Positions 1 to 5,753 of a stretch of 6,727 nucleotides of DNA are shown piece after piece. The notes under the pieces are model-generated. The model saw only the letters and a program-made list of their open reading frames with translations, did not search any database and was not told the origin of the DNA. Source of the DNA: Oscillospiraceae bacterium (GTDB lineage: Bacteria; Bacillota; Clostridia; Oscillospirales; Ruminococcaceae); assembly GCA_017848155.1 (NCBI GenBank), contig JAGAKC010000158.1, positions 1 through 6,727 of the forward strand, read 5' to 3'. The translations under genes were made by a program, and so were the position numbers. The first letter of the stretch is position 1, and each line of letters opens with the position of its first letter.

Positions 1-1049
1 AGGAACAGCAGGAACTGCGCATTCTCATAGGGGGTTTCGCCCGGTTCGAGAAGGTTTACGCCTGTATTTGTGCTGATCGACCAGTTGTTGTGCTTGCCGG
101 AGCCGTTCACGCCATCAAAGGGCTTCTCGTGTAGCAGACATACAAGTCCGTGCTTCTTTGCAATCTTCTGCATGATCTCCATTGTAAGCTGGTTGTGATC
201 GGCGGAGATGTTAGTGGTAGCGAAAATGGGAGCAAGCTCATGTTGTGAAGGAGCGACCTCGTTATGTTCGGTCTTTGCAAGGATTCCCAGTTTCCACAGC
301 TCCTCGTTAAGCTCGTTCATATATGCCTGAACTCTCGGCTTGATGACACCGAAATAGTGGTCGTCTAACTCCTGTCCTTTAGGTGGCTTTGCGCCGAAAA
401 GCGTCCTGCCTGTATAGATAAGGTCCTTGCGCTTATCGTACATTTCTTTGTCGATAAGAAAATATTCCTGCTCGGGACCTACTGTGGTCTTTACAGAAGT
501 AACATCATGATTTCCAAAGAGCTTCAGCACCCTGAGCGCCTGCTTATTTATGGCTTCCATTGAGCGCAGCAGCGGTGTCTTTTTGTCAAGCGCTTCACCG
601 CCGTAGGAGCAGAATGCTGTCGGAATGCAGAGAACGCCATCTTTGATGAATGCAAATGAAGTGGGATCCCACGCAGTGTAGCCTCTTGCTTCGAATGTTG
701 CTCTCAGTCCGCCGGAGGGAAAGCTGGAAGCGTCAGGCTCGCCCTGAGTGAGCTCCTTGCCCGAAAACTCCATAATAACTCTGCCGTCATTATTCGGGCT
801 GATAAAGCTATCGTGCTTCTCTGCGGTGATACCTGTCATCGGCTGAAACCAGTGGGTGTAGTGGGTAGCACCTTTTTCGATTGCCCAGTCCTTGATGGCA
901 TTGGCTACCACACCAGCCGCAGACGGTTCAAGACGCTTACCGTTATTGATTGCTGCCTGAAGCTGCTTGAAGGTATCCTTTGGAAGCCGTGCTTTCATTG
1001 CGCTTTCGTTGAATACATTTTCACCGAAATAGTCCGAAACGTTTCTCAT
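1..1049 (-). CDS. glnN: Type III glutamine synthetase, N-terminal half (cut by window start)
   Basis: This enzyme makes glutamine from glutamate, ammonia and ATP in the cytoplasm and is the entry step of the GS-GOGAT cycle. Reading the minus strand gives an unbroken 349-codon frame. Visible type III signatures are VGPEQEYF near residue 190 (metal-binding glutamates), [15 protein letters not shown] near 262, [10 protein letters not shown] near 315 and [12 protein letters not shown] near 335. The [10 protein letters not shown] and [10 protein letters not shown] blocks separate GSIII from GSI and GSII. Family members are usually about 700 residues, so roughly half is missing beyond base 1. The ATG at 1049 is chosen because AAGGA (1056-1060) lies 6 bases upstream and the N-terminus ([14 protein letters not shown]) looks like the family start. 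It is transcribed divergently from the glutamate synthase operon and shares a regulatory region with it. No frameshift or missing key residue is seen in the visible part. Confidence 0.96.
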   Translation of the reverse strand, partial: MRNVSDYFGENVFNESAMKARLPKDTFKQLQAAINNGKRLEPSAAGVVANAIKDWAIEKGATHYTHWFQPMTGITAEKHDSFISPNNDGRVIMEFSGKELTQGEPDASSFPSGGLRATFEARGYTAWDPTSFAFIKDGVLCIPTAFCSYGGEALDKKTPLLRSMEAINKQALRVLKLFGNHDVTSVKTTVGPEQEYFLIDKEMYDKRKDLIYTGRTLFGAKPPKGQELDDHYFGVIKPRVQAYMNELNEELWKLGILAKTEHNEVAPSQHELAPIFATTNISADHNQLTMEIMQKIAKKHGLVCLLHEKPFDGVNGSGKHNNWSISTNTGVNLLEPGETPYENAQFLLF

Positions 1050-1055
1050 AGATGT

Positions 1056-1060
1056 TCCTT
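1056..1060 (-). promoter_or_regulatory. Ribosome binding site of glnN
   Basis: AAGGA on the minus strand, 6 bases before the ATG whose first base is 1049. It sits in a purine run (GAAAGAAGGAAC) and fixes the glnN start. Confidence 0.8.
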
Positions 1061-1077
1061 CTTTCGTATATTTATAT

Positions 1078-1120
1078 TGCAAACGATCGCAGGTTATTGT
1101 CGATGCCTCTGTCGTTTACA
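1078..1120 (-). promoter_or_regulatory. Stem-loop at the 5' end of the glnN leader RNA
   Basis: TGCAAACGA (1078-1086) and TCGTTTACA (1112-1120) are complementary over nine positions with one G.U wobble. In the minus-strand transcript they would form a 9-bp stem closing a 25-base loop. The predicted transcription start is about 1119, so the stem would begin at the very 5' end of the mRNA and end about 18 bases before the ribosome binding site. No U-run follows, so it is not an intrinsic terminator. It could stabilise the message, be an RNA-binding target, or act as DNA: the arms resemble the nearby TGCAAG and TCGTTC elements. The function is inferred only. Confidence 0.4.
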
Positions 1121-1125
1121 CTTGC

Positions 1126-1154
1126 ATTATATCACCGTGTTAATTTCTTGTCAA
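1126..1154 (-). promoter_or_regulatory. glnN promoter (sigma-A type, extended -10)
   Basis: On the minus strand a perfect TTGACA (1149-1154) is followed after 17 bases by a perfect TATAAT (1126-1131). The TATAAT is preceded by TGA, giving a TGnTATAAT extended -10. The predicted start of transcription is about 1119, giving a leader of about 70 bases. A TGCAAG half-site (1121-1126) touches the last base of the -10 box and runs into the start region, and a full TGCAAG-N14-CTTGCA inverted repeat lies 8 bases upstream of the -35. A consensus promoter with flanking operator-like repeats suggests strong, regulated expression. Confidence 0.85.
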
Positions 1155-1162
1155 GATGTTTT

Positions 1163-1188
1163 TGCAAGTTTTCGTTCGATTTCTTGCA
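1163..1188. promoter_or_regulatory. Inverted repeat, candidate regulator site upstream of glnN
   Basis: TGCAAG (1163-1168) and CTTGCA (1183-1188) form a perfect 6-bp inverted repeat with 14 bases between, so the half-sites are about two DNA turns apart. Its edge is 8 bases upstream of the glnN -35 box, a usual activator position. A further near-copy, CTTGCC (1189-1194), follows directly. The spacer contains CGTTCG. The same arrangement occurs at the divergent promoter (1339-1363). The protein that binds is unknown; the sequence does not match the GlnR/TnrA pattern TGTNA-N7-TNACA. Confidence 0.6.
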
Positions 1189-1212
1189 CTTGCCATATTT
1201 TGAGCAATTGAT

Positions 1213-1240
1213 TTGACGATAATTTGTAAAATGTTATAAA
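1213..1240 (+). promoter_or_regulatory. Possible second, upstream promoter for the glutamate synthase operon
   Basis: TTGACG (1213-1218) is separated by 16 bases from TATAAA (1235-1240), which has a TG one base upstream (TGT-TATAAA), an extended -10 form. If used, transcription would start near 1247 and give a leader of about 195 bases running through the downstream repeat and main promoter. The surroundings are AT-rich, so a chance match is possible. Confidence 0.3.
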
Positions 1241-1338
1241 ATTTAAGATCACATGTCCGTTTTCTTGAAAGCAAATTGTGCATATCTTTCATAATTATAT
1301 TTGAAAACCGGTTAAAACATAGATAAAATACACCAAAA

Positions 1339-1363
1339 TGCAAGTCGTTCAAAAAAACTTGCA
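1339..1363. promoter_or_regulatory. Inverted repeat, candidate regulator site upstream of the glutamate synthase operon
   Basis: TGCAAG (1339-1344) and CTTGCA (1358-1363) form an inverted repeat with 13 bases between; counting the next base inward the arms are 7 bp (TGCAAGT/ACTTGCA). The edge is 9 bases upstream of the operon -35 box. The spacer contains TCGTTC followed by an A-run, and the glnN copy also has CGTTC in its spacer. Half-sequence, spacing and position relative to the promoter match the glnN copy, so one dimeric regulator probably controls both. This is inference from symmetry and placement. Confidence 0.6.
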
Positions 1364-1372
1364 CAAAAAGCA

Positions 1373-1402
1373 TTGACAAAAAAGTAACCAAAGTGCTATC
1401 AT
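1373..1402 (+). promoter_or_regulatory. Main promoter of the glutamate synthase operon (extended -10)
   Basis: TTGACA (1373-1378) and TATCAT (1397-1402) are 18 bases apart, and TGC directly before the -10 box gives the extended form TGCTATCAT. The predicted start is about 1409, a leader of about 32 bases. The discriminator and spacer resemble those of the glnN promoter (an A-rich run, then TAAC, then GTGN before the -10). This makes a GTG start at 1393 for the first gene untenable, because that codon lies inside the promoter. Confidence 0.8.
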
Positions 1403-1426
1403 ATTTTCAGAAAAAAGCAGAAAAGC

Positions 1427-1434
1427 AAGGAGGT
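1427..1434 (+). promoter_or_regulatory. Ribosome binding site that fixes the first operon gene start
   Basis: AAGGAGGT, a near-perfect anti-16S match, ends 6 bases before the ATG at 1441. It decides this start over an in-frame GTG at 1393. Confidence 0.9.
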
Positions 1435-1440
1435 AACGTT

Positions 1441-2553
1441 ATGCTTTTAGAGGGTCAAGTGCGAATTCCTGCAGGATGTGCCATTTCAGGTTTCATCAGC
1501 AGAGATGGAAACAGGATCAATGGTAGTGAGATCGTCAAGTCGATCTCGTATATGCATGACCGTTCTAACGGTCTCGGCGGTGGATTTGCAGGATATGGCA
1601 TATATCCCGAATATAAGGATCATTATGCATTTCATATCTTTTATGATTCAAACGAGGTGCGTGAACAGACCGAGAAGTTTCTCGATCGTCATTTTGATGT
1701 GATAAACCTCAGCCGTATTCCTATAAGAAGAATCCCTTCTATAACCAATGAGCCGCTGATATGGAGATATTTCGTTGACCCGCGCCCCACGAAGATAGCG
1801 TCCTCGCAGCTTGATGAAAAGGAATATGTAGCCAAGTGTGTCATCAGGATAAACAACGATATAAAGGGTGCATATGTTTTTTCCAGCGGAAAAAATATGG
1901 GAGTATTCAAAGCGGTTGGATATCCCGAGGATGTTGGCCAATTCTACCGCCTTGACGAATATGACGGATATGCGTGGACAGCTCATGGAAGATATCCCAC
2001 GAACACACCCGGCTGGTGGGGCGGAGCACATCCTTTCTCGCTGCTGGATTACTCTATCGTCCATAACGGTGAGATATCCTCTTATGACGCTAACCGCCGT
2101 TTCATTGAGATGTTCGGATACAAATGCACCTTGCTGACCGATACAGAGGTCATCACATATATTTTTGACTGGCTCCACAGAAAACAGCAGCTTAGTCTTG
2201 AGGATATCGCCTCGGTCATCGCTGCACCTTTCTGGACGAAGATAGATGAGATCGGTCGCACTGACCCCGAACAGGCAGAAAAGCTGAGATATCTGCGCAA
2301 CGCCCTTTCGGGACTGCTTATCACAGGTCCGTTTTCTATAATTCTTGGCTACACAGGCGGAATTATGGCATTGAACGATCGACTGAAGCTGCGCTCTATG
2401 GTCGTTGCGGAAAAAGACGACAGGGTATATTTCGCCAGCGAGGAGTGCGCCATCAGAGCCATCTGTCCCGATTGTGGAAACGTATGGTCCCCAAAGGGTG
2501 GAGAGCCCGTTGTGGTAACGCTTAATGAGGAGGGCAGAAAGAGATGTCTGTAA
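1441..2553 (+). CDS. gltB1: Glutamate synthase amidotransferase subunit (class II glutaminase domain)
   Basis: This 370-residue protein should hydrolyse glutamine and pass ammonia to the FMN subunit encoded next; the symbol follows the split-GltB domain naming. It is a class II (Ntn-hydrolase) amidotransferase. The catalytic cysteine is Cys13 in IPAGCAISGF, so a 12-residue leader must be removed to free its amino group, as known for GltB and some PurF proteins. Other glutaminase motifs are HGRYPTNT (182-189, substrate-binding arginine and threonine), HNGE (208-211, oxyanion hole) and TDTE (233-236). The C-terminal third carries GPFSIILGYTGG and a VYFASEECAI block typical of the domain. The residue after the catalytic cysteine is Ala, not the Gly common in PurF and GlmS. 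Three cysteines cluster near the end (336, 342, 345). The start is set by AAGGAGGT at 1427. The last 10 bases overlap the next gene, which implies translational coupling. Confidence 0.92.
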   Translation: MLLEGQVRIPAGCAISGFISRDGNRINGSEIVKSISYMHDRSNGLGGGFAGYGIYPEYKDHYAFHIFYDSNEVREQTEKFLDRHFDVINLSRIPIRRIPSITNEPLIWRYFVDPRPTKIASSQLDEKEYVAKCVIRINNDIKGAYVFSSGKNMGVFKAVGYPEDVGQFYRLDEYDGYAWTAHGRYPTNTPGWWGGAHPFSLLDYSIVHNGEISSYDANRRFIEMFGYKCTLLTDTEVITYIFDWLHRKQQLSLEDIASVIAAPFWTKIDEIGRTDPEQAEKLRYLRNALSGLLITGPFSIILGYTGGIMALNDRLKLRSMVVAEKDDRVYFASEECAIRAICPDCGNVWSPKGGEPVVVTLNEEGRKRCL

Positions 2554-4049
2554 ACTATTTTCCTGCGGAATTTGAGATAATCCGCAATTATGATAAATGT
2601 ATCGGCTGTCGTGCCTGTGAACGTCAATGCGCAAACGAGGTACACTATTACGATTCGGACTACAGCAAAATGTTGGCGCATGAAAACAAATGTGTAGATT
2701 GCCAACGCTGCGTCTGTCTTTGCCCTACAGGAGCACTGAAGATACAGCCGAATGCAAATGCTTTCAGACAAAGCGCAAATTATACTCAGCAGCTTATGCT
2801 TGAAAACTATCGCCAGGCAGAGAGCGGCGGTGTGCTGCTATCCTCTATGGGAACTCCCAAGGATTACCCCGTGTACTGGGATAAGATCCTGCTGAACGCA
2901 TCTCAGGTAACGAACCCACCTATCGACCCGTTGCGCGAGCCTATGGAAACAAAGGTATTTCTCGGCAAAAAGCCGATCCCTATCAAAAAGAAAGCAGACG
3001 GCAGCATAGACACACATATAGAGCCTCACCTTGAGCTTGACATCCCCATTATGTTCTCGGCGATGTCCTACGGCTCTATCTCAAAGAACGCCCACGAAGC
3101 CCTTGCACGAGCAGCAGAGGAGCTAGGAACCTACTATAACACAGGCGAGGGTGGTCTTCATAAGGATTTTTACAAATACGGAGATAACACCATCGTTCAG
3201 GTAGCATCGGGACGTTTTGGCGTATTCAAGGGATATCTTGACACAGGCGCCGCAATCGAGATCAAAATGGGTCAGGGCGCAAAGCCCGGTATTGGTGGAC
3301 ATCTCCCCGGCGAGAAGATCGCGGAGGACGTTTCCCGTACAAGAATGATACCTATGGGAACGGACGCTATCTCACCTGCTCCCCATCATGATATATATTC
3401 TATTGAGGATTTAAGACAGCTTATTTTTTCGCTTAAAGAAGCTACCGAGTACAAAAAGCCTATCATCGTGAAGATAGCTGCAGTACATAATGTAGCGGCT
3501 ATTGCCTCAGGCATTGCAAGATCAGGTGCGGATATCATCGCGATAGACGGTTTCAGAGGTGGCACAGGTGCCGCTCCTACAAGAATAAGAGATAATGTGG
3601 GAATCCCGATCGAGCTTGCTCTTGCAGCAGTTGACGGCAGACTCCGCCACGAGGGCATCAGAAACGAAGTGTCTATTGTAGCAGCCGGTTCCATCAGAAG
3701 CTCCTCCGACGCAGTTAAGGCAATCGCTCTCGGAGCAGACGCAGTGTATATCGCAACCCCTGCACTGCTGGCTATGGGATGTCACCTTTGCAGAAGCTGC
3801 CACAGCGGTAGGTGTAACTGGGGTATTGCAACGCAGCGCCCCGAGCTTGTAAAGCGGCTTAATCCCGATGTTGCATACAAGAGGCTTGTAAACCTTGTCA
3901 ACGCATGGAACCATGAGATAAAAGAGATACTGGGCGGCATGGGAATAAACTCTATCGAAGCACTCAGAGGTAACCGCCTTATGCTTAGAGGCATCGGTCT
4001 TACACAGAAAGAGCTTGATATTCTTGGAATAGCTCACGCCGGCGAATAA
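2544..4049 (+). CDS. gltB2: Glutamate synthase FMN/Fe-S subunit with N-terminal ferredoxin domain
   Basis: This 501-residue subunit should carry out the synthase step, 2-oxoglutarate plus ammonia plus two electrons to glutamate. Residues about 14-66 are a 2x[4Fe-4S] ferredoxin domain with cysteines 19/22/25/29 and 50/53/56/60. The FMN barrel follows from about 165: FSAMSYGSIS (171-180), NTGEGG (199-204), KMGQGAKPG (241-249), FRGGTGAAP (337-345) and AAGSIR (380-385). The cluster-binding loop CHLCRSCHSGRC (413-424) holds the C-x5-C-x4-C pattern of the [3Fe-4S] site of bacterial GltB (413, 419, 424) plus an extra Cys416. The architecture is that of the archaeal-type, ferredoxin-domain GltB, which lacks the glutaminase and GXGXG domains; those are encoded by the flanking operon genes. 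ATG 2544 follows GAGGAGGG (2527-2534) by 9 bases and overlaps the previous gene by 10. The N-terminal clusters probably accept electrons from the polyferredoxin encoded next. Confidence 0.95.
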   Translation: MSVNYFPAEFEIIRNYDKCIGCRACERQCANEVHYYDSDYSKMLAHENKCVDCQRCVCLCPTGALKIQPNANAFRQSANYTQQLMLENYRQAESGGVLLSSMGTPKDYPVYWDKILLNASQVTNPPIDPLREPMETKVFLGKKPIPIKKKADGSIDTHIEPHLELDIPIMFSAMSYGSISKNAHEALARAAEELGTYYNTGEGGLHKDFYKYGDNTIVQVASGRFGVFKGYLDTGAAIEIKMGQGAKPGIGGHLPGEKIAEDVSRTRMIPMGTDAISPAPHHDIYSIEDLRQLIFSLKEATEYKKPIIVKIAAVHNVAAIASGIARSGADIIAIDGFRGGTGAAPTRIRDNVGIPIELALAAVDGRLRHEGIRNEVSIVAAGSIRSSSDAVKAIALGADAVYIATPALLAMGCHLCRSCHSGRCNWGIATQRPELVKRLNPDVAYKRLVNLVNAWNHEIKEILGGMGINSIEALRGNRLMLRGIGLTQKELDILGIAHAGE

Positions 4050-4068
4050 ATGAACGGAGGCAACTAAA

Positions 4069-4518
4069 ATGAAAAAGGTATATGTGAATGAGGAACGCTG
4101 TCTTGGCTGTCACTTATGCGAGTTCTACTGTTCATTTGCGGGCGGCGGCGAAACGGATATGGCAAAGGCGTTCAAGCTCGGCAGAGTGGTCGCTCCTCGT
4201 GTGCGCATCGAGGAGAGCAAGGATATATACTTCGCTGTTCAGTGCAGGCACTGCGAAGACCCCCTATGCGTAAAGAGCTGTATTGCGGGCGCACTCACCA
4301 AAAAGAACGGCATGGTCGAGATCCACAAAGCGAAGTGCGTTGGTTGCTACACCTGCGTGCTGGTATGTCCCTACGGCTGTATAGCCCCTGATAAGAAATC
4401 AGGAGGCAAGACCGTCACAAAATGTGAGCTTTGCCTTAATTCCGCAGCGGGAGAGCCAGCATGTGTCAAGGGCTGCCCGAACAAGGCTATAGTATACGAG
4501 GAGAGGGGCGAACAGTAA
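4069..4518 (+). CDS. Four-cluster [4Fe-4S] polyferredoxin, HycB/DmsB-like
   Basis: This 149-residue protein is a soluble electron carrier with no signal peptide or membrane segment. It has sixteen cysteines in four groups: 11/14/17/21, 59/62/67/71, 90/93/96/100 and 119/122/132/136, plus a lone Cys104. The arrangement (CxxCxxCxxxC, CxxCxxxxCxxxC, CxxCxxCxxxCP, CxxC-x9-CxxxCP) is that of the electron-transfer subunits of molybdo-oxidoreductases and hydrogenases (DmsB, HycB, CooF), and predicts four [4Fe-4S] clusters. Its position between the FMN synthase subunit and the flavoprotein suggests it wires NAD(P)H-derived electrons to the synthase. It begins 19 bases after the previous gene with CGGAGG (4055-4060) 8 bases ahead of the ATG. 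Its stop codon shares one base with the next start (TAATG). The direct partner is inferred from gene order. Confidence 0.9.
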   Translation: MKKVYVNEERCLGCHLCEFYCSFAGGGETDMAKAFKLGRVVAPRVRIEESKDIYFAVQCRHCEDPLCVKSCIAGALTKKNGMVEIHKAKCVGCYTCVLVCPYGCIAPDKKSGGKTVTKCELCLNSAAGEPACVKGCPNKAIVYEERGEQ

Positions 4519-5753
4519 TGAAATATGTAATTATAGGAAACTCCGCCGCAGGTATCGGCGCAGTTCAGGGAATCCGTGAACTTGACAAAGACGGAGATAT
4601 CACCATGATCTCGGACGAGAACTATCATACATATTCACGTCCTCTGATCTCCTACTGGTTGAAGGGCGATGTTACCGAAGAAGGCATGAAATACCGCCCG
4701 AATGAGTTTTACACAGAAAACAAAGTGAACGCTCTGCTAGGGAAAAAAGTCGTTTCTATCGATAAGAAAAACAAGACTGTACTTATGGATGACGCCAGCG
4801 TAACGGAATACGACAAGCTGCTGGTTGCTACAGGCTCTGACCCGTTTGTACCGCAGCTTGAGGGGCTTGACAAAGTAAAGAATAAATTCACCTTTATGAA
4901 GATGGACGATGTTAGAGCAGTAAGAGAGCGGCTTAGCAAAAACTCAAAGGTACTTATTATCGGAGCGGGTCTTATCGGATTAAAAGCAGCAGAAGCAATG
5001 GTAAGTTTCACAAATAACATCACTGTGATAGATCTATCGGAACGTATCCTACCTGCTGTACTTAATGAAGAAGCTTCACACATCATGAAGCACCATATTG
5101 AAACTACAGGGGTGCGTTTTGTACTCGGTACAACCGTAAAGGAATTTTCCGAAAACACTGCAACCCTGACCAATGGAGATAGTATAGATCTCGATATACT
5201 TATCCTTGCTGTCGGAGTTCGTCCCAATACCGAACTTATCGATGCTATCGGCGGAAAGGTCGATAGAGGAATTATTACCGATGACACCCAGGCAGTAAAG
5301 GGGCTTTCCGATATATATGCCGCAGGCGACTGCACAAAAAGCCATGACATCACAAGCAATACGGACAAGATGATCGCAATACTTCCCAATGCGTTTATGC
5401 AAGGAAATGTTGCAGGAAAGAATATGGCAGGCGGTGTGGCACATTATACTAATGCGTTTCCGATGAATGCCGCAGGCTTTTTCGGTCTGCATATAATTAC
5501 TGCAGGCTCTTATTCGGGCGAGGAACACACCGCGATAAGCGAAAATGGTTACAAAAATCTGTTCATTGCAGACAACAAGCTTAAGGGTTTTATTTTAATA
5601 GGAGATATGATAAATAATGCAGGTATCTATACCTCGCTTGTGAGAGAACAGACACCACTCAATGAGGTAGATCTCGCATTGCTGCTGGAAAAGCCTGCAC
5701 TGATGGCATTTCCTGCAGAATACAGAAAAGAAAAATTGGGAGGGCAGAGATAA
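4518..5753 (+). CDS. FAD-dependent NAD(P)H oxidoreductase (rubredoxin-reductase/NirB-like), electron input for glutamate synthase
   Basis: This 411-residue flavoprotein has the two-dinucleotide fold of the pyridine nucleotide-disulfide oxidoreductase superfamily. The FAD site is IIGNSAAGIG (5-14), with ATG at 104-106 and IYAAGDC (266-272). The NAD(P) site is GAGLIG (149-154), and the second strand of that fold ends in Asp172 (VIDLSER), which usually favours NADH over NADPH. No CxxxxC redox pair is present near the FAD motif, so it is not a disulfide reductase. The C-terminal part resembles NADH:rubredoxin reductase and the N-terminus of NirB. It lacks the N-terminal Fe-S domain of a normal GltD, and the adjacent polyferredoxin probably supplies that role. 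The ATG at 4518 overlaps the previous stop by one base and follows GAGGAGAGGGG (4498-4508); an in-frame ATG at 4461 lies inside the previous gene and is rejected because the FAD motif must be near the N-terminus. Old annotations would call this NADH oxidase. Confidence 0.88.
   Translation: MKYVIIGNSAAGIGAVQGIRELDKDGDITMISDENYHTYSRPLISYWLKGDVTEEGMKYRPNEFYTENKVNALLGKKVVSIDKKNKTVLMDDASVTEYDKLLVATGSDPFVPQLEGLDKVKNKFTFMKMDDVRAVRERLSKNSKVLIIGAGLIGLKAAEAMVSFTNNITVIDLSERILPAVLNEEASHIMKHHIETTGVRFVLGTTVKEFSENTATLTNGDSIDLDILILAVGVRPNTELIDAIGGKVDRGIITDDTQAVKGLSDIYAAGDCTKSHDITSNTDKMIAILPNAFMQGNVAGKNMAGGVAHYTNAFPMNAAGFFGLHIITAGSYSGEEHTAISENGYKNLFIADNKLKGFILIGDMINNAGIYTSLVREQTPLNEVDLALLLEKPALMAFPAEYRKEKLGGQR

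Larger units (their letters stand above)
1050..1440. other. Divergent intergenic control region between glnN and the glutamate synthase operon
   Basis: These 391 bases are AT-rich and hold no convincing gene. They contain the glnN promoter and leader on the left, the operon promoter on the right, a TGCAAG/CTTGCA inverted repeat beside each promoter, and about 150 bases between the two repeats (1189-1338). That middle stretch has a further candidate plus-strand promoter and an 8-base palindrome (1306-1313), but no strong terminator or recognisable riboswitch. The open frames crossing it lack ribosome binding sites and overlap promoter elements. Confidence 0.85.

Noticed and set aside
813..1211. 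132-codon plus-strand open frame opposite glnN
   Set aside because: It lies mostly antisense to a clearly conserved gene and runs through the glnN promoter; the protein has no recognisable pattern.
1225..1241. Near match to a GlnR/TnrA box (TGTAA-N7-TAAAA)
   Set aside because: The second half lacks the required C (TNACA), the setting is AT-rich, and it is not repeated at the other promoter.
1306..1313. AACCGGTT palindrome
   Set aside because: It is only 8 bases, occurs once, and has no matching copy on the glnN side.
1301..1329. TTGAAA-N17-TAAAAT promoter-like pair
   Set aside because: Both hexamers are imperfect and there is no extended -10. The start would fall at the edge of the 1339 repeat, and the 1373-1402 promoter is much better.
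1140..1391. 83-codon minus-strand open frame in the intergenic region
   Set aside because: It has no ribosome binding site, is composed of AT-rich low-information residues, and overlaps both promoters and the repeats.
1393..1440. Longer start (GTG 1393) for the amidotransferase gene
   Set aside because: The codon is inside the -10 region of the promoter, upstream of the predicted transcription start. AAGGAGGT points to ATG 1441.
1648..2634. 328-codon minus-strand open frame opposite the amidotransferase gene
   Set aside because: Antisense shadow of a gene with full catalytic motifs; no ribosome binding site or family signature. The same applies to the other long minus-strand frames at 3522-4037, 4709-5389 and 5627-6256.
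4050..4067. Five-codon ATG...TAA open frame between the synthase and polyferredoxin genes
   Set aside because: It contains the ribosome binding site of the polyferredoxin gene and has no ribosome binding site of its own; chance reading.
4461..4517. Upstream in-frame start for the flavoprotein
   Set aside because: It lies inside the polyferredoxin gene and would add 19 residues before the N-terminal FAD motif. The TAATG overlap at 4516-4520 with a purine-rich ribosome binding site is the better start.
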